From Cladorhizidae sp. MBARI D1340-BT2 (taxonomy: Eukaryota > Porifera > Demospongiae > Poecilosclerida > Cladorhizidae): a stretch of 64,000 nucleotides of DNA. Below, in pieces: positions 1-11,549 of the stretch; within the stretch, counting starts at the first letter, position 1, and every line of letters begins with the position of its first letter. A program made the translations under genes and the position numbers. The stretch is from the NCBI GenBank assembly GCA_028752905.1, contig JAQNBH010000006.1, positions 30,752,908 to 30,816,907 on the forward strand, read 5' to 3'. Under the pieces are notes generated by a model, which saw only the letters and a list, made by a program, of their open reading frames with translations, did not search any database and was not told the origin of the DNA.

Positions 1-2684
1 ACCTACCTACCTACCTACCTACCTACCTACCTACCTACCTACCTACCTACCTACCTACCTACCTACCTACCTACCTACCTACCTACCTACCTACCTACCT
101 ACCTACCTACCTACCTACCTACCTACCTACCTACCTACCTACCTACCTACCTACCTACCTACCTACCTACCTACCTACCTACCTACCTACCTACCTACCT
201 ACCTACCTACCTACCTACCTACCTACCTACCTACCTACCTACCTACCTACCTACCTACCTACCTACCTACCTACCTACCTACCTACCTACCTACCTACCT
301 ACCTACCTACCTACCTACCTACCTACCTACCTACCTACCTACCTACCTACCTACCTACCTACCTACCTACCTACCTACCTACCTACCTACCTACCTACCT
401 ACCTACCTACCTACCTACCTACCTACCTACCTACCTACCTACCTACCTACCTACCTACCTACCTACCTACCTACCTACCTACCTACCTACCTACCTACCT
501 ACCTACCTACCTACCTACCTACCTACCTACCTACCTACCTACCTACCTACCTACCTACCTACCTACCTACCTACCTACCTACCTACCTACCTACCTACCT
601 ACCTACCTACCTACCTACCTACCTACCTACCTACCTACCTACCTACCTACCTACCTACCTACCTACCTACCTACCTACCTACCTACCTACCTACCTACCT
701 ACCTACCTACCTACCTACCTACCTACCTACCTACCTACCTACCTACCTACCTACCTACCTACCTACCTACCTACCTACCTACCTACCTACCTACCTACCT
801 ACCTACCTACCTACCTACCTACCTACCTACCTACCTACCTACCTACCTACCTACCTACCTACCTACCTACCTACCTACCTACCTACCTACCTACCTACCT
901 ACCTACCTACCTACCTACCTACCTACCTACCTACCTACCTACCTACCTACCTACCTACCTACCTACCTACCTACCTACCTACCTACCTACCTACCTACCT
1001 ACCTACCTACCTACCTACCTACCTACCTACCTACCTACCTACCTACCTACCTACCTACCTACCTACCTACCTACCTACCTACCTACCTACCTACCTACCT
1101 ACCTACCTACCTACCTACCTACCTACCTACCTACCTACCTACCTACCTACCTACCTACCTACCTACCTACCTACCTACCTACCTACCTACCTACCTACCT
1201 ACCTACCTACCTACCTACCTACCTACCTACCTACCTACCTACCTACCTACCTACCTACCTACCTACCTACCTACCTACCTACCTACCTACCTACCTACCT
1301 ACCTACCTACCTACCTACCTACCTACCTACCTACCTACCTACCTACCTACCTACCTACCTACCTACCTACCTACCTACCTACCTACCTACCTACCTACCT
1401 ACCTACCTACCTACCTACCTACCTACCTACCTACCTACCTACCTACCTACCTACCTACCTACCTACCTACCTACCTACCTACCTACCTACCTACCTACCT
1501 ACCTACCTACCTACCTACCTACCTACCTACCTACCTACCTACCTACCTACCTACCTACCTACCTACCTACCTACCTACCTACCTACCTACCTACCTACCT
1601 ACCTACCTACCTACCTACCTACCTACCTACCTACCTACCTACCTACCTACCTACCTACCTACCTACCTACCTACCTACCTACCTACCTACCTACCTACCT
1701 ACCTACCTACCTACCTACCTACCTACCTACCTACCTACCTACCTACCTACCTACCTACCTACCTACCTACCTACCTACCTACCTACCTACCTACCTACCT
1801 ACCTACCTACCTACCTACCTACCTACCTACCTACCTACCTACCTACCTACCTACCTACCTACCTACCTACCTACCTACCTACCTACCTACCTACCTACCT
1901 ACCTACCTACCTACCTACCTACCTACCTACCTACCTACCTACCTACCTACCTACCTACCTACCTACCTACCTACCTACCTACCTACCTACCTACCTACCT
2001 ACCTACCTACCTACCTACCTACCTACCTACCTACCTACCTACCTACCTACCTACCTACCTACCTACCTACCTACCTACCTACCTACCTACCTACCTACCT
2101 ACCTACCTACCTACCTACCTACCTACCTACCTACCTACCTACCTACCTACCTACCTACCTACCTACCTACCTACCTACCTACCTACCTACCTACCTACCT
2201 ACCTACCTACCTACCTACCTACCTACCTACCTACCTACCTACCTACCTACCTACCTACCTACCTACCTACCTACCTACCTACCTACCTACCTACCTACCT
2301 ACCTACCTACCTACCTACCTACCTACCTACCTACCTACCTACCTACCTACCTACCTACCTACCTACCTACCTACCTACCTACCTACCTACCTACCTACCT
2401 ACCTACCTACCTACCTACCTACCTACCTACCTACCTACCTACCTACCTACCTACCTACCTACCTACCTACCTACCTACCTACCTACCTACCTACCTACCT
2501 ACCTACCTACCTACCTACCTACCTACCTACCTACCTACCTACCTACCTACCTACCTACCTACCTACCTACCTACCTACCTACCTACCTACCTACCTACCT
2601 ACCTACCTACCTACCTACCTACCTACCTACCTACCTACCTACCTACCTACCTACCTACCTACCTACCTACCTACCTACCTACCT
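1..2684. repeat. (ACCT)n tetranucleotide microsatellite
   Basis: The tetranucleotide ACCT repeats without a single interruption for 671 copies and runs off the left edge of the window, so its true length is unknown. The other strand reads (AGGT)n. It is not the animal telomere motif TTAGGG. Its right edge lies about 60 bases from a retrotransposon primer binding site, so the array expanded inside the leader or first codons of a gypsy element. Perfect purity over 2.7 kb means either very recent expansion or an assembler-made consensus. Confidence 0.99.
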
Positions 2685-2744
2685 TACTTCTGGTATCCAT
2701 TCTTCTTGTGAAGGATAGTAGCTATCTCTCTAGTTAAAAAAAAA

Positions 2745-2760
2745 CCAACCGCTGCCACCA
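2745..2760 (-). promoter_or_regulatory. tRNA-Leu primer binding site of a gypsy element
   Basis: On the minus strand this reads TGGTGGCAGCGGTTGG. It matches, with one mismatch, the complement of the 3' end of animal tRNA-Leu (AAG type, ending in CCCACCGCTGCCA plus CCA). The same motif occurs at 22,719, 39,233 and 58,623. Leftward of it the minus strand has a 30-base T-rich leader and an ATG that opens directly into the AGGT array. No long terminal repeat lies on its right; integrase sequence ends within about 15 bases, so this is a chimeric junction of two gypsy pieces. Confidence 0.7.
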
Positions 2761-2769
2761 GTTGTGACA

Positions 2770-3500
2770 GGACCAAATCTGATATTACCCACAGACCATT
2801 GCCTTTAACGTAGAGTTGAATCATTCAACCATCCCATCTGTGGGTGGGTGGTAAGGAGTGCTTTTGATCGCCTTCAACCCCAAGAAGTTATACAACTCTT
2901 TCAGCAGCTTGCTGACAAAGTTTGTGCTGCAGACCATCAGGATCTCGTCTGGCACACCAGTCCATGTAAACATTTGTGTTAGCTTCTCTGCACTTTCTGT
3001 TGTCCGTAGTGCAAATGCCTCAGGCCATCTAGTGGAATAATCTATCACTACTTGCACAAAATGGTTGCCATCTGGTGTCGTCGGGAGTGGCTCTGTCAAA
3101 TCCATCGCTATTCGGGAGAATGGTTGCCCGATGATGGTATAATGGTGCAGATGAAACATTTCAGCCAGCTCTCTGACACTCTGGACATGCCTTGCATTAC
3201 CGCCTCACATCATCATGAATTTGGGGCCAGAACAATTCATCAAGTATTCTCTGTGCTGTTCTATCTCATCCTGGATGGCCTGGTCGGTGAACTAGAGCCA
3301 GTAACCATGGACTTATACCTTTTAGGTAGGCACAATTGTGTTGCCTCATCACCCAAGCGGTATGTTGTATTCCTCCACAGCAAGTGGATTCTCCACCCGC
3401 AACTCAGTGTTGTCATCACTCTGTGCCTTCACCCACATGGGTTTAAGCATCGGATCATGCCCTTGCTCTCATTGGAGTTCCTTGGCATTGACATCTAGTG
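2770..3500 (-). pseudogene. Ty3/gypsy integrase, broken
   Basis: Integrase joins retrotransposon cDNA to the host chromosome. Reading right to left, a degenerate N-terminal zinc region with frameshifts (about 3,180-3,420) is followed by an open core segment at 2,821-3,159. The core shows the typical gypsy stretch IDYSTRWPEAF and the tail YHPPTDGMVE. The first catalytic Asp is present (MDLTEPLP). The second is lost: the usual DxGTNF box reads VCSTNF. The catalytic Glu is followed at once by a TGA at 2,821-2,823, after which recognisable integrase residues continue in frame. The copy is dead. It lies directly behind protease sequence with no reverse transcriptase between. Confidence 0.85.
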
Positions 3501-3713
3501 GATGGCCCTTCTGCCCCTCTATGTACGCTGCATTGGCCTGCCTCTTCTGGGACTTTGTCAGACTTTTCTCCTCTGGCTCTTCATCAGATGTCTCGTCGGT
3601 TGTGGTAGGGTCTGGTCCATCATCGGAGACTCCTTCGCATGATTCCTCATCATTGCTGTCATCCTCCTCAGTGCTCTCCTCAGCTTCACACTCTCCCGAC
3701 CATAAGCCTGCAG
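3501..3713 (-). other. acidic linker between protease and integrase remnants
   Basis: The minus strand here can be read as a Ser/Asp/Glu-rich, then Lys/Gln-rich segment (for example EEKSLTKSQKRQANAAY) running into the integrase N-terminal region. In a complete gypsy element about 1.5 kb of reverse transcriptase and RNase H would lie in this position. None is seen, so the element has an internal deletion. Frame changes occur on both sides. Confidence 0.5.
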
Positions 3714-4025
3714 TTAAGTATTCCCTCCTGCTCTAGTCTGAGAACGAGTAGACACCAAATTGACCAACTCATTATACAACAACTGCTTACCCAAATCCCA
3801 CAGTCCAGCCATGTCTGTGCCAAACAACACTTCATGTGTCAGTTCGTCTGCCACCAGCACCTTCAGCTCCTCTGTGCGGCCTCCTACAGTGATGTTGATC
3901 CGTGCCAAGTGGTGAGTTCATGCTTTTCCCTGGTAATCTCTCACCTCCTTGGACCTGCCGGTGTAGCACTCCTTGGGTACCAAACTCGACCTCACCACCG
4001 TCTGCCCTTCACCAGTAATCTAATA
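3714..4025 (-). pseudogene. Ty3/gypsy aspartic protease, frameshifted
   Basis: The retroviral-type aspartic protease matures Gag and Pol. At 4,009-4,025 the frame arrives at the active-site region with residues DILLD and then runs off as YW-stop; an Asp-Thr-Gly triplet is present in another frame one base away, so a single-base slip interrupts the active site. A second piece at 3,714-3,908 carries the later strand typical of these proteases (ADELTHEVLFGTDM). A TGA in front of that piece adds another break. It follows gag directly, as in other gypsy elements. Confidence 0.7.
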
Positions 4026-4899
4026 AAATGTCTATACATCTCATCCCTCCTACTGTGCCTTCCACTGTAGACCGTCCACTGATCTCCGTCTTGACCAGAG
4101 ACACTTCTTCCTTGTGCGTCAGTGGCTTGGACAAGTTCACATTATCGTACCTCTTCTTGAAACTTTTGGGCTTGGTACTATAGCATTCCGGTGCAAAATA
4201 ACCTGGCTTCCCACATTTGAAGCATTTGGGTCTGTAGGATCCATCTGCCTTCGGCTTGTACTGCTTGTGATCATCTGTATTGCTCCCTTGTGTGTGTGTG
4301 CTCCTTGCTCTTGCCTCTTCCTCATTCAAGCTGCCTCATGTTCTATCTGCTGGTTGCCTATGCCTGTCTCCCTTCCGGAATATCTGGTGGTGGAGTCGAT
4401 CCGATATCGACTGGTCAACAGGGGTCCAACCCCTATCTGCCAGGTAATCATCTGCCAATCCTCCAGCCACAGCTGCAGTGCTGGGTTTCTTGTCAGACAC
4501 AAACTGTGCTACATGTCTAGGCATAAGCTTCATTACAGTATCAAGTGCACACAAATCATTTACCTGCTGGATTGTTTTGCAGCCTTCTGTCCATGTGGTG
4601 AGTTGGACAGCACAACCCATCAGAGCCTCCCATCCTTCGTCTGGTTTCCGTTTGAGATTGTCCAATCATTGTCGGTAAGCTTTTCTGGTCACACGGTAGA
4701 GTCGCAAGAGTGCTTGTTTGACTTGATCATAGTCTTCCTTTACATCCGGCTGCATTGCCAGATATACTCTGTTTGCATCCGGTCGGAACTCTGGAGTCAA
4801 ATATCTCATCCTGTCCTTCTTGAGGACCTTGTATGCAGCCAGATGGCTCTCTAAAACGTTGAAATAATCCTGGGGGTCTTCATCTTCCTTCATTTCTCT
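4009..4899 (-). pseudogene. Ty3/gypsy gag with zinc knuckle, 5' truncated
   Basis: Gag forms the particle and binds RNA. From 4,899 leftward the frame shows the helical gag core (EDPQDYFNVLESHLAAY; DEGWEALMGCA) and then a basic linker and zinc knuckle. The frame is continuous apart from two in-frame TGA stops, at 4,666-4,668 and 4,336-4,338. The knuckle at about 4,180-4,220 reads CFKCGKPGYFAPEC, so the zinc-binding His of the CX2CX4HX4C motif is Tyr. The 5' end is cut: at about 4,899/4,900 gag changes abruptly into Ginger GPY/F sequence. This gag resembles those at 22,919 and 58,868 in overall plan. Confidence 0.85.
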
Positions 4900-5054
4900 G
4901 GTTGTTATCCTGCAGTGTGCAGAGTCCTTTGGGTGAGACTTCAACGATTACATAGGGTCCCAACCAGTCCTTGACCAGCCTGTCACTTTTTCTGGATACA
5001 TTCCTTGCATTCCTCTTTTAAGGACATAATTACCTATGATAGTCAACAGGTTAG
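4900..5054 (-). pseudogene. GPY/F-domain exon of Ginger copy A, truncated
   Basis: After an AG acceptor the minus strand encodes NYVLKRGMQ and then, in a shifted frame, GPYVIVEVSPKGLCTLQD. GPY/F domains lie at the C-terminus of gypsy and Ginger1-type integrases and help target or multimerise them. A frame change separates the two parts. The exon stops at about 4,900, where it joins gag of the neighbouring gypsy element. The same exon is present in longer form at 56,783-56,970. Confidence 0.6.
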
Positions 5055-5480
5055 TAATATAAAATTAAAACCATCCAGTAAAGGTCGAGCGACAGATAAA
5101 ATATATATCACAAAAAACAGACAAGGACATTCTAACATTTATCAAAACTCGGAAATACATCTATCCAGAAAATTTTATTATTCTTAGCCTTTCGATTTTT
5201 TCTCAGAAACAACAATGGGACTATAATTTGATTCAGCTTATATAAAGGCAAACATTAAAGGTACACATTAATTCATAAAAACATACCTATTGCCGTTTTA
5301 AGCCAATTTTTGGCTTGGAATCGAAATAAGCTTTATGCTTCGCTTTAGCTTCTTCAACCGTATCTTCTCATATGTACCTATGTGATTACAAAAAAACACA
5401 GATCTGTAACATGATTTTGGGGGAGTGCATCAACATTTTCATTAAACTACTTGTTCCCCATTTTTTTTTACAAAAAAGTG

Positions 5481-5745
5481 TCAGCAATTCCATTTCATAT
5501 ATTTATGTTTGCCAGTCAGTTTTGTTTTTACATCTGCCACATGCTTCTCCAAATTATATTGTATGTCTTCAGGAGACATAGTGAGTGAGATGTTTTCGTA
5601 GAGAAGCTCCTGCTCATTCTCATGTTCTGCATTATTGATGGCTATGGAACCCCTAGCTGTTCGGTAGAACATCAACACAAATGGCTGTTGCTTTGTTGAA
5701 GACTGGACACTTGTATTGATACCATAAGTTGTGGGGAGTACATAT
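5481..5745 (-). pseudogene. Ginger integrase C-terminal exon, copy A
   Basis: Starting right after TATGTAG, the exon encodes YVLPTTYGINTSVQSSTKQQ followed by PFVLMFYRTARGS. This matches the region after the catalytic core of gypsy/Ginger integrases, where an Asn-Thr-Ser and a P-F-x-L-M-x-x-R box are usual. It continues through a charged segment to a TGA at 5,481-5,483. Leftward, at about 5,285-5,390, lies a short lysine-rich exon (TYEKI, EAKAKHKAYFDSK). The same exon is at 18,169-18,433 and 56,094-56,351. Confidence 0.7.
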
Positions 5746-6536
5746 CTACATAAGTACACAAACATCATACATAGAAATCATAACTACAAGCAGCATATTC
5801 AAGGTAAATGCATCCTTTAGCTGAAGGCTTACACCAAAAACCATGTTTATATTTTTAGTATATAAGAATTTGGAAAATAATATACCATATTGCTACAATG
5901 TGCAATTTAGAGATTTTGAGCTCCATAAATGTATAATGCGCTTTTAGTTTTGCGTTTTATAATAAGTACCACTAATTATAACAAGATCGGTTGGCACTTT
6001 TCTGCGCACTATCCTGACCATCCAGTACCCTCTGCACATTTTCGTTTGCTCTCCTGATACTTCTCTGATCGATTCCTGCATCTTCGCTAGTAGGCAAGGA
6101 TCATTTGAAGCACATTCGAATGGTCACACTGTAGTCAGCTTCTTTCTCGCTAGTAAACCGTCTGGCTTTTGGCTGCAATATGCACGCGGAATGTTTTGTG
6201 CCATAAAAAAGATTGCGAGTATGTTTTACGAATAACAATGCACTCGCAAAATTTAATCAATTTTTGTAGCAATACGGTAACAATAAGTACTATTTTTTAT
6301 GCCTATTCATAATTTTATATGTGTGTGTGCGTGAGTGAGTGTGTGTGTGTTTCAGTGTGAGAGGATTCATTGGAGAGATTCTGGTGAGATTTTCTGGGGT
6401 AATCACAGACTAGCATGAAATGTGATTATTGGCATCTATTGGAATGTGGTGGTAATAGTAGAAATCTCTCTATTTATTAACAAACTGTCAATATTGAAAA
6501 ATAATTATTAAATATTGGTAGCTTACTTGTTCCATT

Positions 6537-6678
6537 CAGATTGAGCATCATTTATATACTTGGACAGTGCCCTCTTAAGAGTTTGATTAGTCCGCTCATC
6601 TTGGCCATTGCTCTGAGGGTGATATGCTGAACATACCATCTGCTTCACTCCAAAAGCAGTCAAGACAACATCATTGAG
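6537..6678 (-). pseudogene. Ginger integrase core exon 2, copy A
   Basis: A 142-base exon bounded by a CTCAG acceptor and a GTAAGC donor. It encodes the last part of the catalytic core, including SAYHPQSNGQDERTNQTL, with the catalytic Glu in DER. The donor is intact here but changed to TTAAGC in the copies at 17,238 and 51,020, where the Glu is Lys. It pairs with the exon at 6,952-7,174 across an intron of 273 bases. Confidence 0.75.
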
Positions 6679-6951
6679 CTGAGTTATAAATAAGTTCACA
6701 CAAACAGAAACATTACTCTACAGTCTACATCAATATTTATCAAAAGGAAGCAGGAGAAAATTTCCAGAGAATCAAGCTGAAGTCGATAATAAAGTTATCT
6801 TAAATTGTGTTAAGTCTGCCTTGTACTGAATAGTCTAACTTTGCTCTTGTAAACAAATCCAACACATTTTCCTTGATTAATTTTCACTTCTCAGACCACA
6901 TACATGTCATTTCATAAACACAGATGGCAACAGTTTTATTAAGTTAGTTAC

Positions 6952-7174
6952 CTGGTTTATAAATTCACGCCCCTGATCCATTATAATTTTTTAGGGAGGA
7001 CCATAACTGTAGATCAGCTCGAGTAGAATGCTTGAGACATCACCAGCTGATTTGGACTTGATTGGCTTAGAAAATATCCACTTGGTAAAGAGATCTGTAA
7101 CAGTGCAGACATATATATGGCCTTCGTCTGTGGCTGCAAATGGACCAATGAGGTCTATACCCAAAATCTCCCAT
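6952..7174 (-). pseudogene. Ginger integrase core exon 1, copy A
   Basis: A 223-base exon with TTTCAG before it and GTAACT after it. It opens WEILGIDLIGPF, giving the first catalytic Asp, continues TVTDLFTKW and ends MDQGREFINQ with the second catalytic Asp. One in-frame TAA interrupts it between GPP and KIIMD. The identical stop is present in all three genomic copies, so it predates their duplication. The 223-base length is conserved exactly in the copies at 16,746 and 50,532. Confidence 0.8.
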
Positions 7175-7577
7175 CTGAAAATATTTGCTACATGATTTTA
7201 AGCAAATCAGATGTGCCTGTAATTACCTGATTTTATGCATTTTAATTATTATAATTATAGTGCATAAGATTAGGATTGGTAACCTGTTTATTAAAATTAA
7301 CAAAAAAAATATTCAATTTAATCTGTGTATATATGTAGCGTCTAAATTCCCCTATGTACTAGCCTAAAAGTTTAGCCTGCATTTTAAAATGCGTTAGCAC
7401 TCTCATGTAGGTTTGGCAGGTCAGAGATCATTCAGCAACAAACTAAAACTCGCCATATACTCGATTCTATCCCTATACAGACCCTAAAAAAAGGATGTCG
7501 CAGAAATCCTTCCAACAATATAGCACACAGAAGCGCAGTTCTCTAAACTTAAAAAAAGGTCGGAAAAATTATCCGTA

Positions 7578-7633
7578 AAATCATCATCAGCATCATCATC
7601 ATCATCATTATCATCATCATCATCATCATCATC
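7578..7633. repeat. (ATC)n microsatellite inside left arm
   Basis: About 18 ATC triplets with two interruptions. The reverse-complement counterpart is at about 16,243-16,293 in the right arm and 50,038-50,081 in copy C, so the microsatellite is an old part of the element with copy-number differences. Confidence 0.9.
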
Positions 7634-8139
7634 TTATTGGCTGCATAGATTTCATTAATTTTTATGCCATTTTGTAGAGCGTTATCTGGGAAGGTGCCTT
7701 TTGGTATCGCTTTAGAGAGCTACTAAAAAAAGTTGATTTATGCATATATAGTTCGTCTAAGATGCCATCTTTGAAAGGCGTGCGCAACCCAAATTGATCG
7801 ATCCTTTCGCTGTGTTAGATGCAGTGGATTGAGGGTATGGCTTTTGCAGTGAAGAATCAAAGAAGGATTGGTGAATGTAGTTACTGATGGGGGAAGCATT
7901 TTAGGATTGTTCCTTATGGCATTCTAAACCACTGGACCAATCTGTCCCAAACTTGTCATGCATGCATACCAACTTGACCTGGGGAGTAACCTGGACTAGG
8001 TCTGCCCAGGACACTCCTCTTCATGTGGGCATTGCAGGCATATATAGCATCAAAACAGTATTCCAATTCACGATGGGAACAAGTAATATGTAAAAATTTT
8101 TTTACTAAATAAAAGGACATATAGGGTTGGGTTTGATAT

Positions 8140-8441
8140 TGTACTGTCAGCAATAATATATTCTTGGCTAACAATCCCTACATTACTGCCTCCAGAAGGG
8201 ACAGCAAAATTGTGATAAATAACTGATGCTATATAGCAGCACATTTTCTTGCAAAACTAAGCTATAAATCTCTTCATACCTTATGTTAGAGTAATCTGGA
8301 TTTTATCATATTTGTGACGTCCCTTGTGGTTGTGGAGGCAGTAATATAGTCCAAGAATATATTATTATTGCTGAAGTTTATAATTATTTGTGAGGTGACT
8401 TGTGGTTGTGTGGAGGCTGTAATGGAGTGATTGTTATGACA
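8140..8441 (-). mobile_element. MITE-like inverted-repeat element inside left arm, internally deleted
   Basis: Counterpart of the 352-bp element at 15,375-15,726. The right-hand terminus is present (it ends GAGTGATTGTTATGACA), but about 60 bases of the other terminus are missing just after CTGTCA. The sequence between holds several copies of ATTACTGCCTCCA in both orientations. Confidence 0.65.
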
Positions 8442-8980
8442 GTCTAGCTATCATATATTTCCCCAGTTGGGCCTAACGTATTTCCAATGGGCATCTTTTC
8501 TATCATTTGCACATTGTTGCTCAGTACACTTGGTCACAGTAACTTAGTTACATGCTCAAAACTTTAAATGGGATGTAACTCAGGTGCAATCATCTTGATC
8601 ATCTGCATCTTCTGGCACTTGTGATAAGTGCTTAGCTAAAGGTATAAAAAGTAACATATTATTACCTATATGGTTACAACACTATTCAGTGTCAATGTGA
8701 TATAATAAATTTCAACTTCAATTAACAAATAAGTAGAATCAATACAGTAATGTTAATTTTGTTACACGATTTACGAGTTTCTTAATTAAGCTTTAAAGTT
8801 GCGAACAAAATATAATGCTCATTGCTCATAATAATTATGGTATGAGTAAAAAAAAATTCCATTATTTATCTTATTTCTTACAACCAGTGAAATTGATGTG
8901 TATTTAAAGCCTCATCATCGCTTGCACATCCATGTTGACATTTTAATTGTAGATGCTGTGCAATAAACTATTCTTACAAC

Positions 8981-9149
8981 CATAGTAGTCTAGTATTAAT
9001 CCTGTGGTCAGTCGTGCTAAGGTACGCTTTTGCCCTTGGTGAGCACCATTGGCCTCACGTAGTAGCATCTGGTGTTCATCACTAGAGAAAAGGACCAGCC
9101 GCTTAACTGTCTCATTTGGATAGTTAATTGTGGGTTGGGTATAAGACAT
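8981..9149 (-). pseudogene. Ginger zinc-binding N-terminal exon, copy A
   Basis: A 169-base segment from ATG to a GTTGTAAG donor. It encodes VKRLVLFSSDEHQMLLREANG followed by AHQGQKRTLARL. This is the position of the His part of the HHCC zinc-binding region of gypsy/Ginger integrases. Only one of the two usual His residues is visible. The copy at 14,671 differs at a few residues. The Cys-Cys half was not located with confidence. Confidence 0.6.
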
Positions 9150-9434
9150 TCTTTCACTTACAATATATTAATATTTTTTCAAATGAAGTTTTTAAATATA
9201 TAAATACAGAATAAATACATCTTGGAATTTCCCATAAAACCTCTCCAGGTAGATGATATCAGTGTCCCAATGACACTGTGGTCAGAGGGTCAGAGGTACA
9301 AAATACAGGTTAGGACTGAATTTCAGCCAGATCGGATTGTTACTATTACTACTACTACTCTACTACTACTACTTCTGAATTTTTTTTTATTAATGCAAAT
9401 GTCTGGAAGGTCGGGAAAACTCATGCTTTTTTAG

Positions 9435-11549
9435 GGGGATTAGTACTTATAATTATCAAGGCATTGTATAAATAATTATGGCACTCGTTTGTTATTCCCC
9501 CACCACCAATGTTTTGAATAAATCGAATGTTATTCTTATTCTCCCTCCCCCAATTGTTTGTGTTTTGAATGTCCAGATCGAAAATGAATTTTTTAACTTG
9601 TCAAACCTTATCCCAGATAAGGCTGCTTGCGTCAATTTCCTTCAATAGCAGGGGGTACTCCACAAACCCTGTTATTGCAGCAACAACCACGCAATGACTT
9701 TGGAACTTTGTGACGAAGGAGACAGATGGAGGTGTCACCGTCGAGGTTGTCGAGAGCAGAAGGGGTTGCGATAGGCACGTGACTTGAGAAATTCAAGCTG
9801 ACTTACAGAAAGATTATCGTATTTATTTATTGCTGGTCGAGCTTACTACTATCAAATTTTCCGATCATGAACTTGACATTGATTTGTAATTGACATTGAT
9901 TTGTAATTTAGTCACAGGTGAATAACAAACAAGTCCATAATTATTATCGCAATGAACTATTGGGTAGGGAGGAACTTGCTAATTTGTAAGAAGTAGATCT
10001 GATTTACAGAACCTCTTTGTTGTCATGTCTTAAAGTTCACACAGGATAGAATGTTGGTATTTGTAGAATGTTGGCATTTGTTCTGCATACTTATGTTATC
10101 TGAATGCCAATGGTTTGGATAAAGATTAACATACCAAGAGGTGTCAATTCTTTTTCTTATTCCACTCTGCTCCTTCGCACTCATGTCACAACTGTATTTT
10201 CCATTCTTAAGGAAATATTCGATTTCGCAGATATACTGCAGGGTCCTTCTCTGTCCTCACCATCACAATTCAGCTCCACACGAGGAACAAATTTGGCAGC
10301 TGACTTTATTAATGCGTGGTTTATTAATTTTGTGATGCTGCACTTGCATGGTGTAGCAAAAGGGACTAATATGGCACGACACCGGCTTGTGGCGGGCCAG
10401 ATAAATCTTTGGAGTGGTGTGTATAAAAATTATGATAACTTTATAATTAAATAACCAAATCTTCTGAAACTTTACAAAGTGATAGATTCACTGTTTAACT
10501 ATAGTATGAGTAAGTTAAATAATAATAATAAATAAATTAAAATAAAAACACAGTCAGGGTCCCCCTTAATACACCAAGATATAAAACACAAATCGGAAAT
10601 AAAAACAGCCATGGTCACAACAAGGGTACACTCCTGTCCCTAGCTACAATAAAAATAATTCTGCATACTCCTCTTCCTCTCCTCAAGGTAGACCCCAAAA
10701 AGCTGAAGACAAGCAGGACACTCAGGCAAAAGGGACACAAAAGAAACAGAACCTAAAACCAACAAACCAATCCAACAAACCAACCCAAGAAGCATATAAA
10801 AGGATTTCTACAAAACACACATTTACTAAGGCACACACCGCCATAAGTGTGCACCCCAAAATGAAGAAGTCTCTCATGAATTTAAATGAATTAAGAGATT
10901 AAAATAACATCATAGATTAAAATATTATCAAGTCTAATCCATCTTTCTCTCTTGAAAGAGAAAGTACTCCAGTTTCATCATATCAGTAATCACCTACTAG
11001 CCTTGACCCTCCCTCCCCCTAGGGAATGTTTATCCTCAGTTTATCAGTTTAACACATTCTAAGTTTGTTTGTTTTCTTTCAGTTCTAGCCCAAACAAAAC
11101 CTGCACCATCATGCATCATCCACATTCCAATCCAACACTCTATAATACGCACAACACCCACTTACTATATATAGCATCACTCACACCATCCACCATGCAA
11201 TCACAAAAGTGTGAATATGTGCTTACCACTCTTTATAAGCCATTGAGTACCTCATTCTTAGCATAGACAAAGATACCTCCAAATATTTGCCAAATAAAAA
11301 TATATTGATCTCGCTGTCAAATAACTTTTTGAAGACAACCATATTACATCAATAAGTCCTCTATCATGTCCCGCCATTGCTCAGCATTGAAGACTCTCTC
11401 CCTGGGGATCAGGAGGATATCTAGAGGTTGGATACACCAACGCAGGACATATTACCCCTTCCCCAAAGGTGGCCCCTCCCACTGCTCCCCATCTATATAC
11501 CACAATATCACTCATTCACAGGCAAGAAGAAGATAATCACGTTCTGGAT
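9435..11549. other. left-arm non-coding part
   Basis: No protein was recognised. The sequence is the inverted match of 12,175-14,260. It includes (TAC)n at about 9,341-9,372 just outside this stretch and a segment at 10,720-11,540 that recurs a third time at 51,678-52,560. It presumably holds the 5' end and promoter side of the Ginger-like unit. Confidence 0.5.

Larger units (their letters stand above)
4900..11549 (-). mobile_element. Ginger-like integrase transposon, left arm of giant inverted repeat
   Basis: This segment is the inverted counterpart of 12,175-18,843, matching along its length apart from small indels; bases 4,900-5,076 extend beyond the right arm. On the minus strand it reads outward from the loop: zinc-binding exon, two integrase exons, C-terminal exon, lysine-rich exon, GPY/F exon. 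Split, short exons and the exon order resemble Ginger DNA transposons, whose transposase is related to gypsy integrase. Of the three integrase copies this is the least damaged: it keeps the second catalytic Asp box, the Glu and the splice donor of integrase exon 2. Terminal inverted repeats of the original transposon were not identified. Confidence 0.75.

Noticed and set aside
1..2684. Telomere
   Set aside because: The unit is ACCT/AGGT, not TTAGGG, and it borders a retrotransposon leader, so it is an ordinary microsatellite.
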